Shown piece after piece: positions 42,835 through 53,513 of a DNA stretch of 64,000 nt; the stretch's first letter is position 1; the number at the start of each line of letters is the position of its first letter. The stretch lies in the NCBI GenBank assembly GCA_902524955.1, contig CABZEY010000005.1:1-64000 (forward strand), read 5' to 3'. The notes below the pieces were generated by a model. It searched no databases. It saw nothing but the letters and a program-made list of their open reading frames with translations, and was not told the DNA's origin. This DNA is from an uncultured Pelagibacteraceae bacterium. GTDB lineage: Bacteria; Pseudomonadota; Alphaproteobacteria; Pelagibacterales; Pelagibacteraceae. The position numbers and the translations under genes are program-made.

Positions 42835-45800
42835 TTGTTTCTCTAATTCAATTTCAACAGCATTAATTCTCTTAGTATTCTTACCAATTAAAAGATAAAT
42901 TGTAGGTATTACGTATAAAGTAAAAAAAGTAGAAAAAATCATACCAGAAAATATAACTACTCCAACTGTTAAGCGACTTGCTTCTCCAGGTCCAGACCCA
43001 ACTATTAAGGGAGTAACACCTGCTATTGTTGATAAAGAAGTCATTAAAATTGGTCTCAACCTTATTTTTGCGGCTTCAAGAATTGCCTTTTCTATTTCTT
43101 TTCCCTCTGAACGAAGCTGATTAGCAAATTCTACTATTAAAATTCCATTTTTAGCAGAAAGACCAATTAAAATAATTAATCCGATTTGACTGTAGATATT
43201 TAATGAGCTACCTGCGACTAACAATCCAATTATACCACCAAAAATTGCAAGAGGAACGGTTAGCATAATAGTGAAAGGATGTTTCCAGCTTTCAAATTGT
43301 GCAGCTAATGAAAGATAGGCGGTGATTAAAGCTAATAAAAAAATTAGATATATACCAATATTTGTTTTTTTATATTCTTCAGATTCACCTTTGTAATCTA
43401 CGCGAACCTCAGGAGGAAGCTTTTCTTTAACAATATTATTTAGGTACTCTAACGCCTCTCCAATTGTATAATTTCCTATTAATCTAGCTGATATTGTTAT
43501 TGCTTTTTGTCTTTGGTACCTGCTTAAAAAAGGTGCAGCTGCACTTTCTGAAATTTTTATCACATTTGATAACGGTATCAGTTTTTTTGAGATTTCTGAT
43601 CTAACATAGACCTTATTTAAATTCGTAGGTTCAGTTCTATCTTTTAAATCAGCTTGTAACACGATGGAATATTCCTTGCCATTATTTGTGAATTTAGTGA
43701 CTTTTCTAGATCCAAAAATTGTTTCAATTGTTCGCCCGATTTGTTCAATCGACACCCCAAGATCTGCAGCTTTTTGATTATTAATTTCAACTTTAAGCTC
43801 TGGCTTTGTTAATTCATAATCATCACTAATATTTATAATTTTTCCATTTTTTCTGGCCTCAGCTTTTAAAATATTTTTCCATTTTTCTAACTTTTCATAA
43901 GTACTCCCCAACAATACAAATTGAATTGGTTTTTCAACACCACCACCTCTAATGGATTGTGGCATTACTGGAAAAGCTCTCACACCTGGGACAGAGGTGA
44001 TGATACCAAAAGATTCTCGAAGTATACTTTGACCACTCCTTTTTCTTTTTGACCAATCCTCTAGAAGCACAATAATAAAAGCTGAATTTAATTGCTTACT
44101 TCTTTTGCCAAAACCAGGAACTCTCAAAAGCAACCTTCTTATCTCGCCTTTTCCAACCTTTGGTAAAAATTTGCTTTCAATGTTTAAAGCTTTTTCAGAT
44201 GTATAATTAAAACCAGAGCCTTCAGGTGCTTGAATGATTACAAAAAATACACCCCTATCTTCCTTGGGCATTAATTCTTTTTTAGTAAAATTAAACAATG
44301 AAACGATACTGATTAAAATTAATGTTAAAAAAACAAAAATACTCTTCCTTCTTTTGAGCATATAATTAAGTGTTTCTTCATAAAATTTTTGAAAACGGTT
44401 TAAATATTTTTCAAACTTTAAAATAGGTCTTGGCTTTTTTTTACTTATTTTTAAAAATTTTGATCCAATCATTGGAGATAAACTTAAAGCTACAAAACTT
44501 GAAATAACCACAGCAAATGAAAGTGTTAATGCCATTTCGGAAAAAAGTTTTCCAATTAAACCTTTTATAAATATGAGAGGAATAAATACAGATACTAAAA
44601 CTACAGTCGTTGCTATAATTGCGAAGGCTACTTGTTTAGAACCTCGATAAGCCGCAACAAGAGATGTTTCTCCTTTCTCAAGTCTTCTTGAAATGTTTTC
44701 ACCCATAACTATTGCATCATCTACAACTATTCCAATCGCTAATACCAATGCCATTAATGTAAATAAATTTAATGTGAAACCAGCTAGGTAAATTGCAAGA
44801 AAAGTAGATATTAATGCAACAGGAATTGCAACAGCTGGTATGATAACGCCTGTGATATTTCCTAAAAATAAATAAATAATTAATATAACTAAAATTATTG
44901 CAATGAATAATGTTTTATAAACTTCGTAAATTGCGGTTTCTATATAAGTTGATCTGTCAAAAGAAACAGAAAGTGAAGAGTCATCAGGTAATGATGGTCT
45001 GATTTCCTTAATTTTTTTCTTAACGGCTCTTGCAACTTCTATAGTGTTCGCTGTTGATTGTTGGTAGATACCGATCCCTACAGTTTGATTTCCATTACCT
45101 TTAAATAAAGTGTTTGAATTTAGAGCGCCGAACTCTAATCTTGCAATATCACCAAGTTTAATTAATGAACCGTCGTTAGCTCTTTTGAGAACAAGATTTT
45201 TGTAATCTTGAAGTTTATTGTAAGCTTTTTCTACTTTTATTACTAGATCGATATATTTGGACTCAATTTTTCCTGCAGGAAATTCAACATTTTCTTTCTT
45301 AAGAATGGACTCTAGTTCTAACACAGTTATATTTCGTGCCGCCATTGCAATTGGATCAAGCCAGATTCTCAAAGAAAACTCTCGTTCTCCCCCAAGTCTT
45401 ATATTTCCAACCCCAGGTACTGTTGAAAATAAATCTTTTAAGTACCTGTCTGCGTAATCAGTTAATTCGAGATCAGTCATACTAGGACTTTGAAAAGCAA
45501 GCCACATTGTAGTTGTTCTAGCTGCTGAAGATTTATAAATCTCGGGTGGCTCAGCACCATCGGGTAGATTATCTACAATTCTAGCTAATTTCTCCCGAAC
45601 ATCATTTGCTGCAACGTCTAAATCAACATCAAGATCAAACTCAAGTGTAATAGAAGATCTACCATCTTCGCTGGTAGAATCGATTGTAACAATTCCTGGA
45701 GTACCACCAATACGATCTTCAATTTTTTGCGTTATTTGAGTATCAACAATTACAGCAGAGGCACCTGTATAATCAGTTCGAATATTAATTTTAGCTGAAT

Positions 45801-45921
45801 CTACATCAGGGAGTTCTCTCAAAGGAATTTTATTAAAAGTCACTAAACCAAAAATTACGAGAACTAGACTCATCACAGTGGCAACAACCGGTCTTTTTAT
45901 TGATAAATCTGTTAAATACAT
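42817..45921 (-). CDS. RND-family efflux transporter permease (AcrB/MexB-like)
   Basis: 1034 aa; SIKRPVVATVMSLVLVIFGLVTFNKIPLRELPDVD, ALVLAIGIVVDDAIVMGENISRRLE, LIGLSAKNGILIVEFANQLR. Confidence 0.94.
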   Translation of the reverse strand: MYLTDLSIKRPVVATVMSLVLVIFGLVTFNKIPLRELPDVDSAKINIRTDYTGASAVIVDTQITQKIEDRIGGTPGIVTIDSTSEDGRSSITLEFDLDVDLDVAANDVREKLARIVDNLPDGAEPPEIYKSSAARTTTMWLAFQSPSMTDLELTDYADRYLKDLFSTVPGVGNIRLGGEREFSLRIWLDPIAMAARNITVLELESILKKENVEFPAGKIESKYIDLVIKVEKAYNKLQDYKNLVLKRANDGSLIKLGDIARLEFGALNSNTLFKGNGNQTVGIGIYQQSTANTIEVARAVKKKIKEIRPSLPDDSSLSVSFDRSTYIETAIYEVYKTLFIAIILVILIIYLFLGNITGVIIPAVAIPVALISTFLAIYLAGFTLNLFTLMALVLAIGIVVDDAIVMGENISRRLEKGETSLVAAYRGSKQVAFAIIATTVVLVSVFIPLIFIKGLIGKLFSEMALTLSFAVVISSFVALSLSPMIGSKFLKISKKKPRPILKFEKYLNRFQKFYEETLNYMLKRRKSIFVFLTLILISIVSLFNFTKKELMPKEDRGVFFVIIQAPEGSGFNYTSEKALNIESKFLPKVGKGEIRRLLLRVPGFGKRSKQLNSAFIIVLLEDWSKRKRSGQSILRESFGIITSVPGVRAFPVMPQSIRGGGVEKPIQFVLLGSTYEKLEKWKNILKAEARKNGKIINISDDYELTKPELKVEINNQKAADLGVSIEQIGRTIETIFGSRKVTKFTNNGKEYSIVLQADLKDRTEPTNLNKVYVRSEISKKLIPLSNVIKISESAAAPFLSRYQRQKAITISARLIGNYTIGEALEYLNNIVKEKLPPEVRVDYKGESEEYKKTNIGIYLIFLLALITAYLSLAAQFESWKHPFTIMLTVPLAIFGGIIGLLVAGSSLNIYSQIGLIILIGLSAKNGILIVEFANQLRSEGKEIEKAILEAAKIRLRPILMTSLSTIAGVTPLIVGSGPGEASRLTVGVVIFSGMIFSTFFTLYVIPTIYLLIGKNTKRINAVEIELEKQLGSTK

Positions 45922-45931
45922 AACTTAACGA

Positions 45932-46804
45932 TTACTTTTTAATTATAACCTTTGCTTTGTTTCTTACTTTATTTGTACCCTCTGCAACAATATTATCACC
46001 AATCTCTAGTCCTGATAAAATTTCAACTTTACCAAAATTTCTTAAACCGATTTGTACATTCTTTTTTTTTAAAACATTATTATCAATTAAATATACAAAT
46101 TTATCATCACCCTGAATTATCAAAGACTCTTCAGGGATAGACATAGAATCTCTTTCATCATAAATTACTTTAATATTTAGAAGAATTCCTGGTATTAATT
46201 CTAAATTTGGATTCAATATTTCAATTTGAGCAAGTATCGATCTAGAAGTTGGGTCAACTCTAGAACTTACAGTTTTTACTTCACCAGTAAATATTTTATT
46301 AAATGCATCTGATGTTGCTTGTACTTTTAATCCATTCTTTAGTATACCGACATAATTCTCAGGCAATTTAACATCAACTTTTAATTTAGTGCTGTCATCA
46401 AGTGTTGCAATGATAGAATTATTATTACCAAGAATACCCGGTGTAATTTCCCTTTTTCCAAGACGACCTTCAAATGGTGCGATAATGTTTCTATCTCTCA
46501 ATGATGCTATGATTGTACCTTTTTTTATTATTTGCTGTTTATTAAAATCTATAGACTTTATAATATTTTCTTTTTTTATTCTGATTGAAAATGATTTATT
46601 AGCTATAGCAGTACCAAAAGTTTCAATACTTTGATAAAAATCTGATTCTTTTACAGTGTAAGATACCACTTCAATAGGCCTGTTCCTGGCTTTTTTAATC
46701 GCATCATCAATTTTTGAGTTAATAAATGCTCTTCCAATAATTATTGATGCAATTATTAGAAAGAAAATTGACAGGAAAACTATGATTTTATTTTTGGTTT
46801 TCAT
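45932..46804 (-). CDS. RND efflux periplasmic adaptor (membrane fusion protein)
   Basis: N-terminal TM, IIAPFEGRLGKREITPGILG, SRVDPTSRSILAQIEI; upstream of the RND pump. Confidence 0.92.
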   Translation of the reverse strand: MKTKNKIIVFLSIFFLIIASIIIGRAFINSKIDDAIKKARNRPIEVVSYTVKESDFYQSIETFGTAIANKSFSIRIKKENIIKSIDFNKQQIIKKGTIIASLRDRNIIAPFEGRLGKREITPGILGNNNSIIATLDDSTKLKVDVKLPENYVGILKNGLKVQATSDAFNKIFTGEVKTVSSRVDPTSRSILAQIEILNPNLELIPGILLNIKVIYDERDSMSIPEESLIIQGDDKFVYLIDNNVLKKKNVQIGLRNFGKVEILSGLEIGDNIVAEGTNKVRNKAKVIIKK

Positions 46805-46851
46805 TTGGCGCTATTTAACAGCTTTTGGAAAAAAAGACATTAGATAAAAAT

Positions 46852-47688
46852 TTATTTGATTTTTAAATTGTTTCGTAAAGCCCATTCAGTCCAAGACCCA
46901 TCAAAAACATTGAAGTTATCTTCTTTACCTAGACTTTTATATGCTGACCCAACAACACATGCAGCCACTCCAGATCCACAAGAAAAAACAACATTGTCTT
47001 TCTGATTAACTTGGTGTCTTAAAAAAATTTTTTTAAGTTCTTCTTTGTTTTTAAAACATCCTGTCGTTTGATCAATAACCTCAGTAAATGGAATATTAAA
47101 ACTATTTTTAATACTTCCACTTTGAATTTCAACTCTTGGCTCTGGATCTATTCCATCAAATCGTCCACTTGGTCTCGCATCAATTAATTTAAAGTTTTTA
47201 TACTCGAGATTTTTTTTTATATCTTCAAATTTTTTTATTTTTGATCGATCTAACTTTGCGTGATAGGAAGCCCTTTCTTTTTTTGTTGGATTGGATGTTT
47301 CTAATTTTTTATTCTTTATTTTCCAGTATTTTAATCCTCCGTTTAGAATTGAAATTTTCCTATGACCGTACTGTTTAAACATCCAATAGACTCTTGCAGA
47401 GCTAAAAATACCTAGTGTATCATAAGTAATAATATGGTGATCATTTGAGATTCCAAGACTACCCACTTTAAGTGAAAATTCTTTTTCATTGGGAATCATA
47501 TGTGGATACGGACTTTTTGGGTCTGAAATATCATCTATATTAAAAAAAATTGCACCGGGAATTCTCTCGCTTAAAAACTCCTTTTCACCAGAACGATTTG
47601 TATTAGGTAGATGCCAGCTACAATCTAAAATAATAACACCATCGTTGTTAAGATTTTTCTCTAACCAATCTATATTCACTATATCCAT
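46852..47688 (-). CDS. sseA: Thiosulfate/3-mercaptopyruvate sulfurtransferase (rhodanese)
   Basis: Tandem rhodanese domains; active site FSCGSGVAACV; IDARPSGRFDGIDPEPR. Start set at MDIVNIDWLEKNL (47688). Confidence 0.92.
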   Translation of the reverse strand: MDIVNIDWLEKNLNNDGVIILDCSWHLPNTNRSGEKEFLSERIPGAIFFNIDDISDPKSPYPHMIPNEKEFSLKVGSLGISNDHHIITYDTLGIFSSARVYWMFKQYGHRKISILNGGLKYWKIKNKKLETSNPTKKERASYHAKLDRSKIKKFEDIKKNLEYKNFKLIDARPSGRFDGIDPEPRVEIQSGSIKNSFNIPFTEVIDQTTGCFKNKEELKKIFLRHQVNQKDNVVFSCGSGVAACVVGSAYKSLGKEDNFNVFDGSWTEWALRNNLKIK

Positions 47689-47722
47689 GATTTTTATATG
47701 TTTACATGATACTAAATTTTTT

Positions 47723-48607
47723 ATGATCAGCAAAAACCAAATAGGCATAATTTACATGATTTTTAGTGTAATTAGTTTTTCTTTGATGGATATTTCAGTA
47801 AAATTAATGTCATCAAATTATCCAATTGGCCAGTTGGTATTTTTTCGTGGATTTCTAGGTTTGATTCCAATTTTTTTTATTATTCCTTTAAACAGATATA
47901 AAAATCTTTTAGTTACAACGAAATTAAAACTACATATTGGAAGAGCGGTCGCGGGTACTTTCGCTATGGTAAATCTTTATTTGGGATTAAAATTTTTGCC
48001 AATCGCCGATGCGATTACAATCAGTTTTGCCGCACCTATATTTGCTACTATTTTTTCTATTCTATTTTTAAAAGAGATTGTTCGTTTTTATAGATGGTTT
48101 GCAATTGTTGTTGGTGTAATCGGTTTACTTATAGTTTTAAAACCAGGCACTGGAATGTTTAGTTACTATTCTTTTTTCCCAATACTGTTTTGTATTGGAT
48201 TTGCAACAATATCTATTCTAATAAAAAAACTATCAAAAACTGAACCTGATTATTTAATATCAATGTACTTTACTATAGTCTTAATTTTAACAGGAATTGT
48301 ATCATATTTTTTTGGTTGGAATGAGATAAGTAGCAAAGACATTATTTATTTATTTGCAATTGGCATTTTTGGATCTACTGGCAACATTTTATTAACTATG
48401 TCTATAAGGAAAGCGGATGTGTCTCTAGTAACTCCCGTAAAGTATTTGAGTTTAATTTTTGCTATAATGTCAGGAATTTTTATTTTTGGAGAGACGATAT
48501 CCTACTCTACATTGTTTGGCGCTTTGCTAATAATTATCAGCACTGCAATAATTTTTAGAAGGGAAGCTGTAAGAAAAGTTAAAACAACAATTGTAAGGCA
48601 GGTATAA
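47723..48607 (+). CDS. EamA/DMT-family transporter
   Basis: About 10 TM segments, GIIYMIFSVISFSLMDISVKLMSS, GRAVAGTFAMVNLYLGLKFLPIADAITISFAAPIF. ATG at 47723 preferred over the upstream in-frame start. Confidence 0.88.
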   Translation: MISKNQIGIIYMIFSVISFSLMDISVKLMSSNYPIGQLVFFRGFLGLIPIFFIIPLNRYKNLLVTTKLKLHIGRAVAGTFAMVNLYLGLKFLPIADAITISFAAPIFATIFSILFLKEIVRFYRWFAIVVGVIGLLIVLKPGTGMFSYYSFFPILFCIGFATISILIKKLSKTEPDYLISMYFTIVLILTGIVSYFFGWNEISSKDIIYLFAIGIFGSTGNILLTMSIRKADVSLVTPVKYLSLIFAIMSGIFIFGETISYSTLFGALLIIISTAIIFRREAVRKVKTTIVRQV

Positions 48608-49224
48608 TGACAAAACCAAAATATTGGAAACAAGCAAAACTTTTTCTATCAAAAAAAGATAAAGTTCTTAAAAAATTAATACTTAAATATAGAGGATCTC
48701 TAAAAACCAGAAAAGACCCTTTTTTTTCATTATGTAAATCCATAGTTGGTCAGCAAATATCGGTTCAGGCCGCTAACTCAGTTTGGAATAAACTTGAGAA
48801 CAAAGTGAAAAGAATTGCTCCAAAAAATATAAGTAAATTAAGTAACCGCCAACTTGCTTCATGCGGTCTCTCAAGACAGAAAATTTTGTACCTAAAAATT
48901 TTGTCAAAAAAATTCATTACTAAAGAGCTAGATATTAAAAAAATGAAAAAAATGTCAGATAAAGAAGCAATTAAATACCTTACTCAAGTAAAAGGAATAG
49001 GAGTTTGGACGGCAGAAATGTTTCTCTTTTTTAATCTGATGAGATCAGATATTTTTCCTGTTCAAGATATTGGACTACTGCGAGGTATATCAGTAAATTA
49101 TAAAACTAAATATCCACCTTCACAATTGCAGCTTAAAAGACTCAAAAATAAATGGTCTCCTTATTGTACTGTCGCTACATGGTACCTTTGGAGGAGTATT
49201 GATCCAGAGCCAGTAAGTTATTAA
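48607..49224 (+). CDS. DNA-3-methyladenine glycosylase II family (HhH-GPD)
   Basis: CKSIVGQQISVQAANSVW, LTQVKGIGVWTAEMFLFF, FPVQDIGLLRGI. Confidence 0.88.
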   Translation: MTKPKYWKQAKLFLSKKDKVLKKLILKYRGSLKTRKDPFFSLCKSIVGQQISVQAANSVWNKLENKVKRIAPKNISKLSNRQLASCGLSRQKILYLKILSKKFITKELDIKKMKKMSDKEAIKYLTQVKGIGVWTAEMFLFFNLMRSDIFPVQDIGLLRGISVNYKTKYPPSQLQLKRLKNKWSPYCTVATWYLWRSIDPEPVSY

Positions 49225-49261
49225 ATGTTTACTTATATCCTATTTTAATTATCAATAGCGC

Positions 49262-49783
49262 ATGAATAATAAATTAATTATTAGTTGGGATGAATATAAT
49301 AAAACAGTAGAAAAATTAGCGCTTAAAGTTCACAATTCTGGTTTTAAAGTAGATTTATTGATTGGTATTATGAGAGGCGGTGCACCAATTATAGATGTTT
49401 TAAGTCGAATTTTTAAAATTAAATGTGCATATATGGCAGTTGAATCTTACTCAGGAGAAGAAATTGAGGATCAGCAAGGCGATATTGTTTTTTCAAGAGA
49501 ATTAAGTTCTACCGCTCACTCTCTTGGAGGTAATATTTTATTGTGTGATGACCTATCAGATACAGGATTGACACTTAATAAAAGTATTGAGTGGCTCAAG
49601 CAGTATCGACCTATAAGAGATAATATTAAGGAAATTAGAACCGCAATTTTATGGAAAAAATCTCAATCAACTTTTGAACCAGATTATTGTGCTAAAAAAC
49701 TTGAAGATAGTCCTTGGATCGTCCAACCTTTTGAAAAATATGAAGAGATAAGAATCGAAGACTTAAAAAAAAGCTGGGATTAA
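49262..49783 (+). CDS. Purine phosphoribosyltransferase family protein
   Basis: LLIGIMRGGAPIIDVLS, ILLCDDLSDTGLTL PRPP-binding motif. Confidence 0.85.
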   Translation: MNNKLIISWDEYNKTVEKLALKVHNSGFKVDLLIGIMRGGAPIIDVLSRIFKIKCAYMAVESYSGEEIEDQQGDIVFSRELSSTAHSLGGNILLCDDLSDTGLTLNKSIEWLKQYRPIRDNIKEIRTAILWKKSQSTFEPDYCAKKLEDSPWIVQPFEKYEEIRIEDLKKSWD

Positions 49784-49800
49784 AAAATCCCAGCTTTTTT
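49767..49800. terminator. Bidirectional intrinsic terminator between convergent genes
   Basis: AAAAAAGCTGGGATT-AAAA-AATCCCAGCTTTTTT. It includes the stop codon of the PRTase gene; A and T tracts flank both arms. Confidence 0.88.
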
Positions 49801-49809
49801 AAACAAGTT

Positions 49810-51099
49810 TTATAAAACTAAAAAACTTAATAAACTTAAAACTGCAACAACCCATATAGCAGGGTTTACTTTAGCAGCTTTACCACTAGCTAGTTTGATT
49901 AAAGCATAAGATATGAATGCCAGCGCAATACCGTGACTTATACTATAGGTTAAGGGCATAGTAATCATTGCCAATACTGCAGGACCCGCTTCTGCTATAT
50001 CGTCCCATTCAATATCAGTAATATTCCTTACGAATAGTATAGACACATAGACTAATGCAGCACCATCAATTTGTTTTGGTAATGAGGTTGCAAGGGGAGC
50101 AAAAAATAAACAGACCAAAAATAATGCACCAATTACAAGTGATGTCATACCTGTCTTTCCACCAGCCTTGATACCAGATCCTGATTCGATATAACTTGTA
50201 ACAGTTGTTGTACCCATTACTGCTCCAGCAACTGTGCCAACACTGTCTGATAACATCGCCTTTTCAATATCTTTAACTTTACCGCTTGAGTCAACTTTAC
50301 CAGCAACATTTGCTACAGAAGTTAATGTTCCTGCTGTATCAAAAAAGTCTACAAAGAATAATGTAAATATTACAGAAATCATTCCACCAGTCATACTAGC
50401 TTTGAAATCAAAACTCATTAAATGTGTCATCGGTTCAATGTTACCTACAACACCATTAAATTTACTTAATCCTGCAATCCAAGCAATAATACTAAAAGCA
50501 AGAATGCCAATAATGATATTACCTTTAACATTAAGCTTTTCTAAAACTATCATTGTTACAAAAGCCAGACACGCTAATAAAATTATTGGATCTTTAAGAT
50601 TTCCAAGTTTAACAAGTGTTACTGGGTGATCAACAACTACTCCCATAATCTGTAAACCGATTATTGCTAAGAATAATCCGATTCCAGCACCAATTCCAAG
50701 TTTCAAACTTTTAGGAATTGAGTTAATGATCCATGCTCGTAATGGTGTCAATGATATTGCCAAGAAAACGACTCCAGCAACTAGAACAGCTCCTAAAGCT
50801 TGTTCAGGACTATAGCCTAAAGTTTTACATACGTAATAAGCAACAAATGCATTAAGCCCCATACCTGGCGCAAGTCCAACTGGCCAAGTTTTTCCATAAA
50901 AAGCCATTATGAAACATGCTAAAGCTGACGCTAAAATAGTCGCAGTATAAACTCCTCCAAAATCAAAACCACCGTCTTTCAAGATAACTGGATTTAAAAA
51001 CATTATGTATGCCATTGTTAGAAATGTTGTCACTCCTGCAATTATTTCAGTCTTTAAATCTGTTTTATTTTTTTTAAATTCAAAATATTTTTCAAACAT
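49810..51099 (-). CDS. NCS2/AzgA-type guanine/hypoxanthine permease
   Basis: EIIAGVTTFLTMAYIMFLNPVIL, PVGLAPGMGLNAFVAYYVC, FFVDFFDTAGTLTSVANVAG. Start at MFEKYFEFKK with upstream GGAGGG. Confidence 0.93.
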   Translation of the reverse strand: MFEKYFEFKKNKTDLKTEIIAGVTTFLTMAYIMFLNPVILKDGGFDFGGVYTATILASALACFIMAFYGKTWPVGLAPGMGLNAFVAYYVCKTLGYSPEQALGAVLVAGVVFLAISLTPLRAWIINSIPKSLKLGIGAGIGLFLAIIGLQIMGVVVDHPVTLVKLGNLKDPIILLACLAFVTMIVLEKLNVKGNIIIGILAFSIIAWIAGLSKFNGVVGNIEPMTHLMSFDFKASMTGGMISVIFTLFFVDFFDTAGTLTSVANVAGKVDSSGKVKDIEKAMLSDSVGTVAGAVMGTTTVTSYIESGSGIKAGGKTGMTSLVIGALFLVCLFFAPLATSLPKQIDGAALVYVSILFVRNITDIEWDDIAEAGPAVLAMITMPLTYSISHGIALAFISYALIKLASGKAAKVNPAIWVVAVLSLLSFLVL

Positions 51100-51217
51100 A
51101 TTTTCCCTCCGACTCACCATATATTCCAATTTGCTTTATTTTTTACTTTTTAAAATCTACGAGTGTGGATCTTTTTGGGTTTATATTAAAAATTTTCTAG
51201 AGTAGATTGAATATTCA

Positions 51218-52543
51218 ATGTTATCAAAAGAAAATTTAATTAGTTATTTTTCTGATGGGGAAAAAAGAGAAGAAAACTTTAAAATTGGTACAGAGCATGA
51301 AAAGTTTCTTTTTGATCTTGTAACAAAGAAACCAATAGACTTTACCGAAAAAGGAATCAAAGGGATTTTTAATATTTTAAAACAAAATGGCTGGAATGAA
51401 ATTAGAGAAAACGAAAATGTTATTGGTTTAAAAAAAGATAATCTATCCATAACGTTGGAACCAGGATTGCAAATTGAATTATCAGGTGCACCATGTCAAA
51501 ATATTCACGAAACTTGTAAAGAAGTTAATTTATATCTTAAAGAGTTGAAGCAAGCCTGCTCTAAATTTAACATTGGTGTAATCGGAATAGGCCTTATACC
51601 AAATGCTAAATTTGATGACATAAATCAACTTGTAAAAAAAAGATATACAATCATGCGAAATTATATGAGATCTGTAGGTTCGCTAGGGCTTGATATGATG
51701 CATAGAACTGCAGCCACCCAGGTTAATTTCGATTTCTCATCCGAGGATGATTTTAAAAAAAAAACTAAAGTTGCAAGTTGCTTGGTACCAATTGCTGTAT
51801 CGCTTTTTTCAAATTCTCCAATTCTAGAGGGAAAATTAAATGGGTTCGTCGGCTACAGAACTCATATATGGCAGCACACAGATTCTAGAAGATCAGGCTT
51901 GATACCATTTTTTTTTGACAGCTCAAATTCATATGAGCAATATTGTGATTTTGCATTAAGTGTGCCTATGTATTTTGTAAAAAGAAATAATGAAATCATT
52001 GATTGTTCAGGTAAAGATTTTAATAATTTTATTAATGGAAGGTTAAGCGAGGTTCATGACGAGGCAAATATTGAAGATTGGGCTAATCATCTTTCTACGA
52101 TATTTACAGAGGTAAGAGTGAAACAGTATTTAGAAATACGACCAGCAGACTCCTGCTCTTGGTCTGGGATTTGTTCAATTCCAGCTTTTTGGACAGGTAT
52201 ACTGTATAATCAAGATATTCTAGATGAATGTTTTGAAATGTTTAAAGATTGGAAATTTAAAGAGGTTAACGAAGCTTACGTACAGAGTGCAAAAAAAGGA
52301 TTTGATGCAGAATTATATGATAAAAAAATGATTGATCATGCTAAATTTTTTTTAAATCTTTCTAAAAGAGGATTAGAAAATAGAGATATATTGAACTCAA
52401 ATAATGATGATGAAAGTATTTTTTTAAAAGATTTAGATAATTTTATTATAAATAAAAAAAATCTTTCAAATAAATTAATCGATGACTTTAACAAAAAATA
52501 TATAAATAACCTTGATTTAATTTTTGATGAAAAAGCGTTTTAA
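51218..52543 (+). CDS. gshA: Glutamate-cysteine ligase (plant/alphaproteobacterial type)
   Basis: GTEHEKFLF, LEPGLQIELSGAPC, MRSVGSLGLDMMHRTAATQVNFDFSSE, EVRVKQYLEIRPADSCSW. Confidence 0.93.
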   Translation: MLSKENLISYFSDGEKREENFKIGTEHEKFLFDLVTKKPIDFTEKGIKGIFNILKQNGWNEIRENENVIGLKKDNLSITLEPGLQIELSGAPCQNIHETCKEVNLYLKELKQACSKFNIGVIGIGLIPNAKFDDINQLVKKRYTIMRNYMRSVGSLGLDMMHRTAATQVNFDFSSEDDFKKKTKVASCLVPIAVSLFSNSPILEGKLNGFVGYRTHIWQHTDSRRSGLIPFFFDSSNSYEQYCDFALSVPMYFVKRNNEIIDCSGKDFNNFINGRLSEVHDEANIEDWANHLSTIFTEVRVKQYLEIRPADSCSWSGICSIPAFWTGILYNQDILDECFEMFKDWKFKEVNEAYVQSAKKGFDAELYDKKMIDHAKFFLNLSKRGLENRDILNSNNDDESIFLKDLDNFIINKKNLSNKLIDDFNKKYINNLDLIFDEKAF

Positions 52544-53477
52544 AGTTGCAATACAAATGGATCCTTTAGAAAAAATTAACCCTAATGAGGACAGTACTTT
52601 TTTAATTGCAAAGGAAGCGCAAGATCGAGATTACAAAATATTCCATTATTTACCAAAGGATATATCTCTTAAAAATAATAAGATAATAGCCTTAGGTTCT
52701 TATTTTAAAATAATTAACTCAAAGAAAAAATTTTTTAAAAAAGAAAAACAACAATCAGTAAATCTTAATGACTTTCATTGTGTTTTAATAAGACAAGATC
52801 CACCGTTTAATATGGAATATATTACTGCTACGTATTTTCTGGAAATGCTAAATAAAAATGTAATGGTGATAAACAATCCATCTGAGATAAGAAATAATCC
52901 AGAAAAGTTATCAATGTTCAAATTTAAAAATATAATTCCTCAGACTTTGATTTCAGAAAATTTAAAAGAAATTGAAAATTTTATTAAAAAAAATCCATTT
53001 ACTATCTTAAAACCGATGTATGGAAATGGTGGCGAAGGTATAGCAAAGGTTAAAAGGGGGTCTTTAAAAAATAACCAAATCATTAATAAAATGATTAAAA
53101 AATATAAAGGAGCTATCATTGCGCAAAAATTTATTAAAGAGATTGATAAAGGTGATAGACGAATAATTTTGATAGACGGTGATTATGTAGGTTCAGTTGC
53201 AAGAATACCCAAGAAAGGTAGTATCAAGGCCAACTTTCACGCAGGTGGATCGGCACAAAAAACTAGTCTAGTTTTTAAAGATAGAAAAATTTGTAAAATA
53301 CTTAAACCTTATTTAAAAAATAAAGGTTTATTTTTTACTGGAATAGATGTCATTGGAAATTATTTAACAGAAATTAATGTAACTTCCCCAACTGGCATGC
53401 AAGAAATCAATAAACTAAATTCTGTTAAATTAGAAAAGATATTTTGGGATAAATTAGAAAAAAAAATTACCAAATAG
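52527..53477 (+). CDS. gshB: Glutathione synthase
   Basis: VAIQMDPLEKINPNEDSTFLIAKEAQDR, LIRQDPPFNMEYIT, ILKPMYGNGGEGI, EINVTSPTGMQEI. Confidence 0.95.
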   Translation: MKKRFKVAIQMDPLEKINPNEDSTFLIAKEAQDRDYKIFHYLPKDISLKNNKIIALGSYFKIINSKKKFFKKEKQQSVNLNDFHCVLIRQDPPFNMEYITATYFLEMLNKNVMVINNPSEIRNNPEKLSMFKFKNIIPQTLISENLKEIENFIKKNPFTILKPMYGNGGEGIAKVKRGSLKNNQIINKMIKKYKGAIIAQKFIKEIDKGDRRIILIDGDYVGSVARIPKKGSIKANFHAGGSAQKTSLVFKDRKICKILKPYLKNKGLFFTGIDVIGNYLTEINVTSPTGMQEINKLNSVKLEKIFWDKLEKKITK

Positions 53478-53479
53478 TT

Positions 53480-53503
53480 TAGAGGCGACATTCGCCGCCT
53501 CTA
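53480..53503. terminator. Hairpin between convergent gshB and hsp20
   Basis: TAGAGGCG-acattcgc-CGCCTCTA, 8-bp GC-rich stem in an AT-rich intergenic; modest downstream T content. Confidence 0.6.
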
Positions 53504-53513
53504 TCCATATTAT

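Noticed and set aside
47489-47722. Extended N-terminus of the EamA transporter ORF
   Set aside because: The extension overlaps the sseA CDS antisense; the ATG at 47723 gives a normal TM start.
51100-51200. Possible purine riboswitch upstream of the NCS2 permease
   Set aside because: Minus-strand leader read by eye; no purine-aptamer core motifs or convincing three-way junction.
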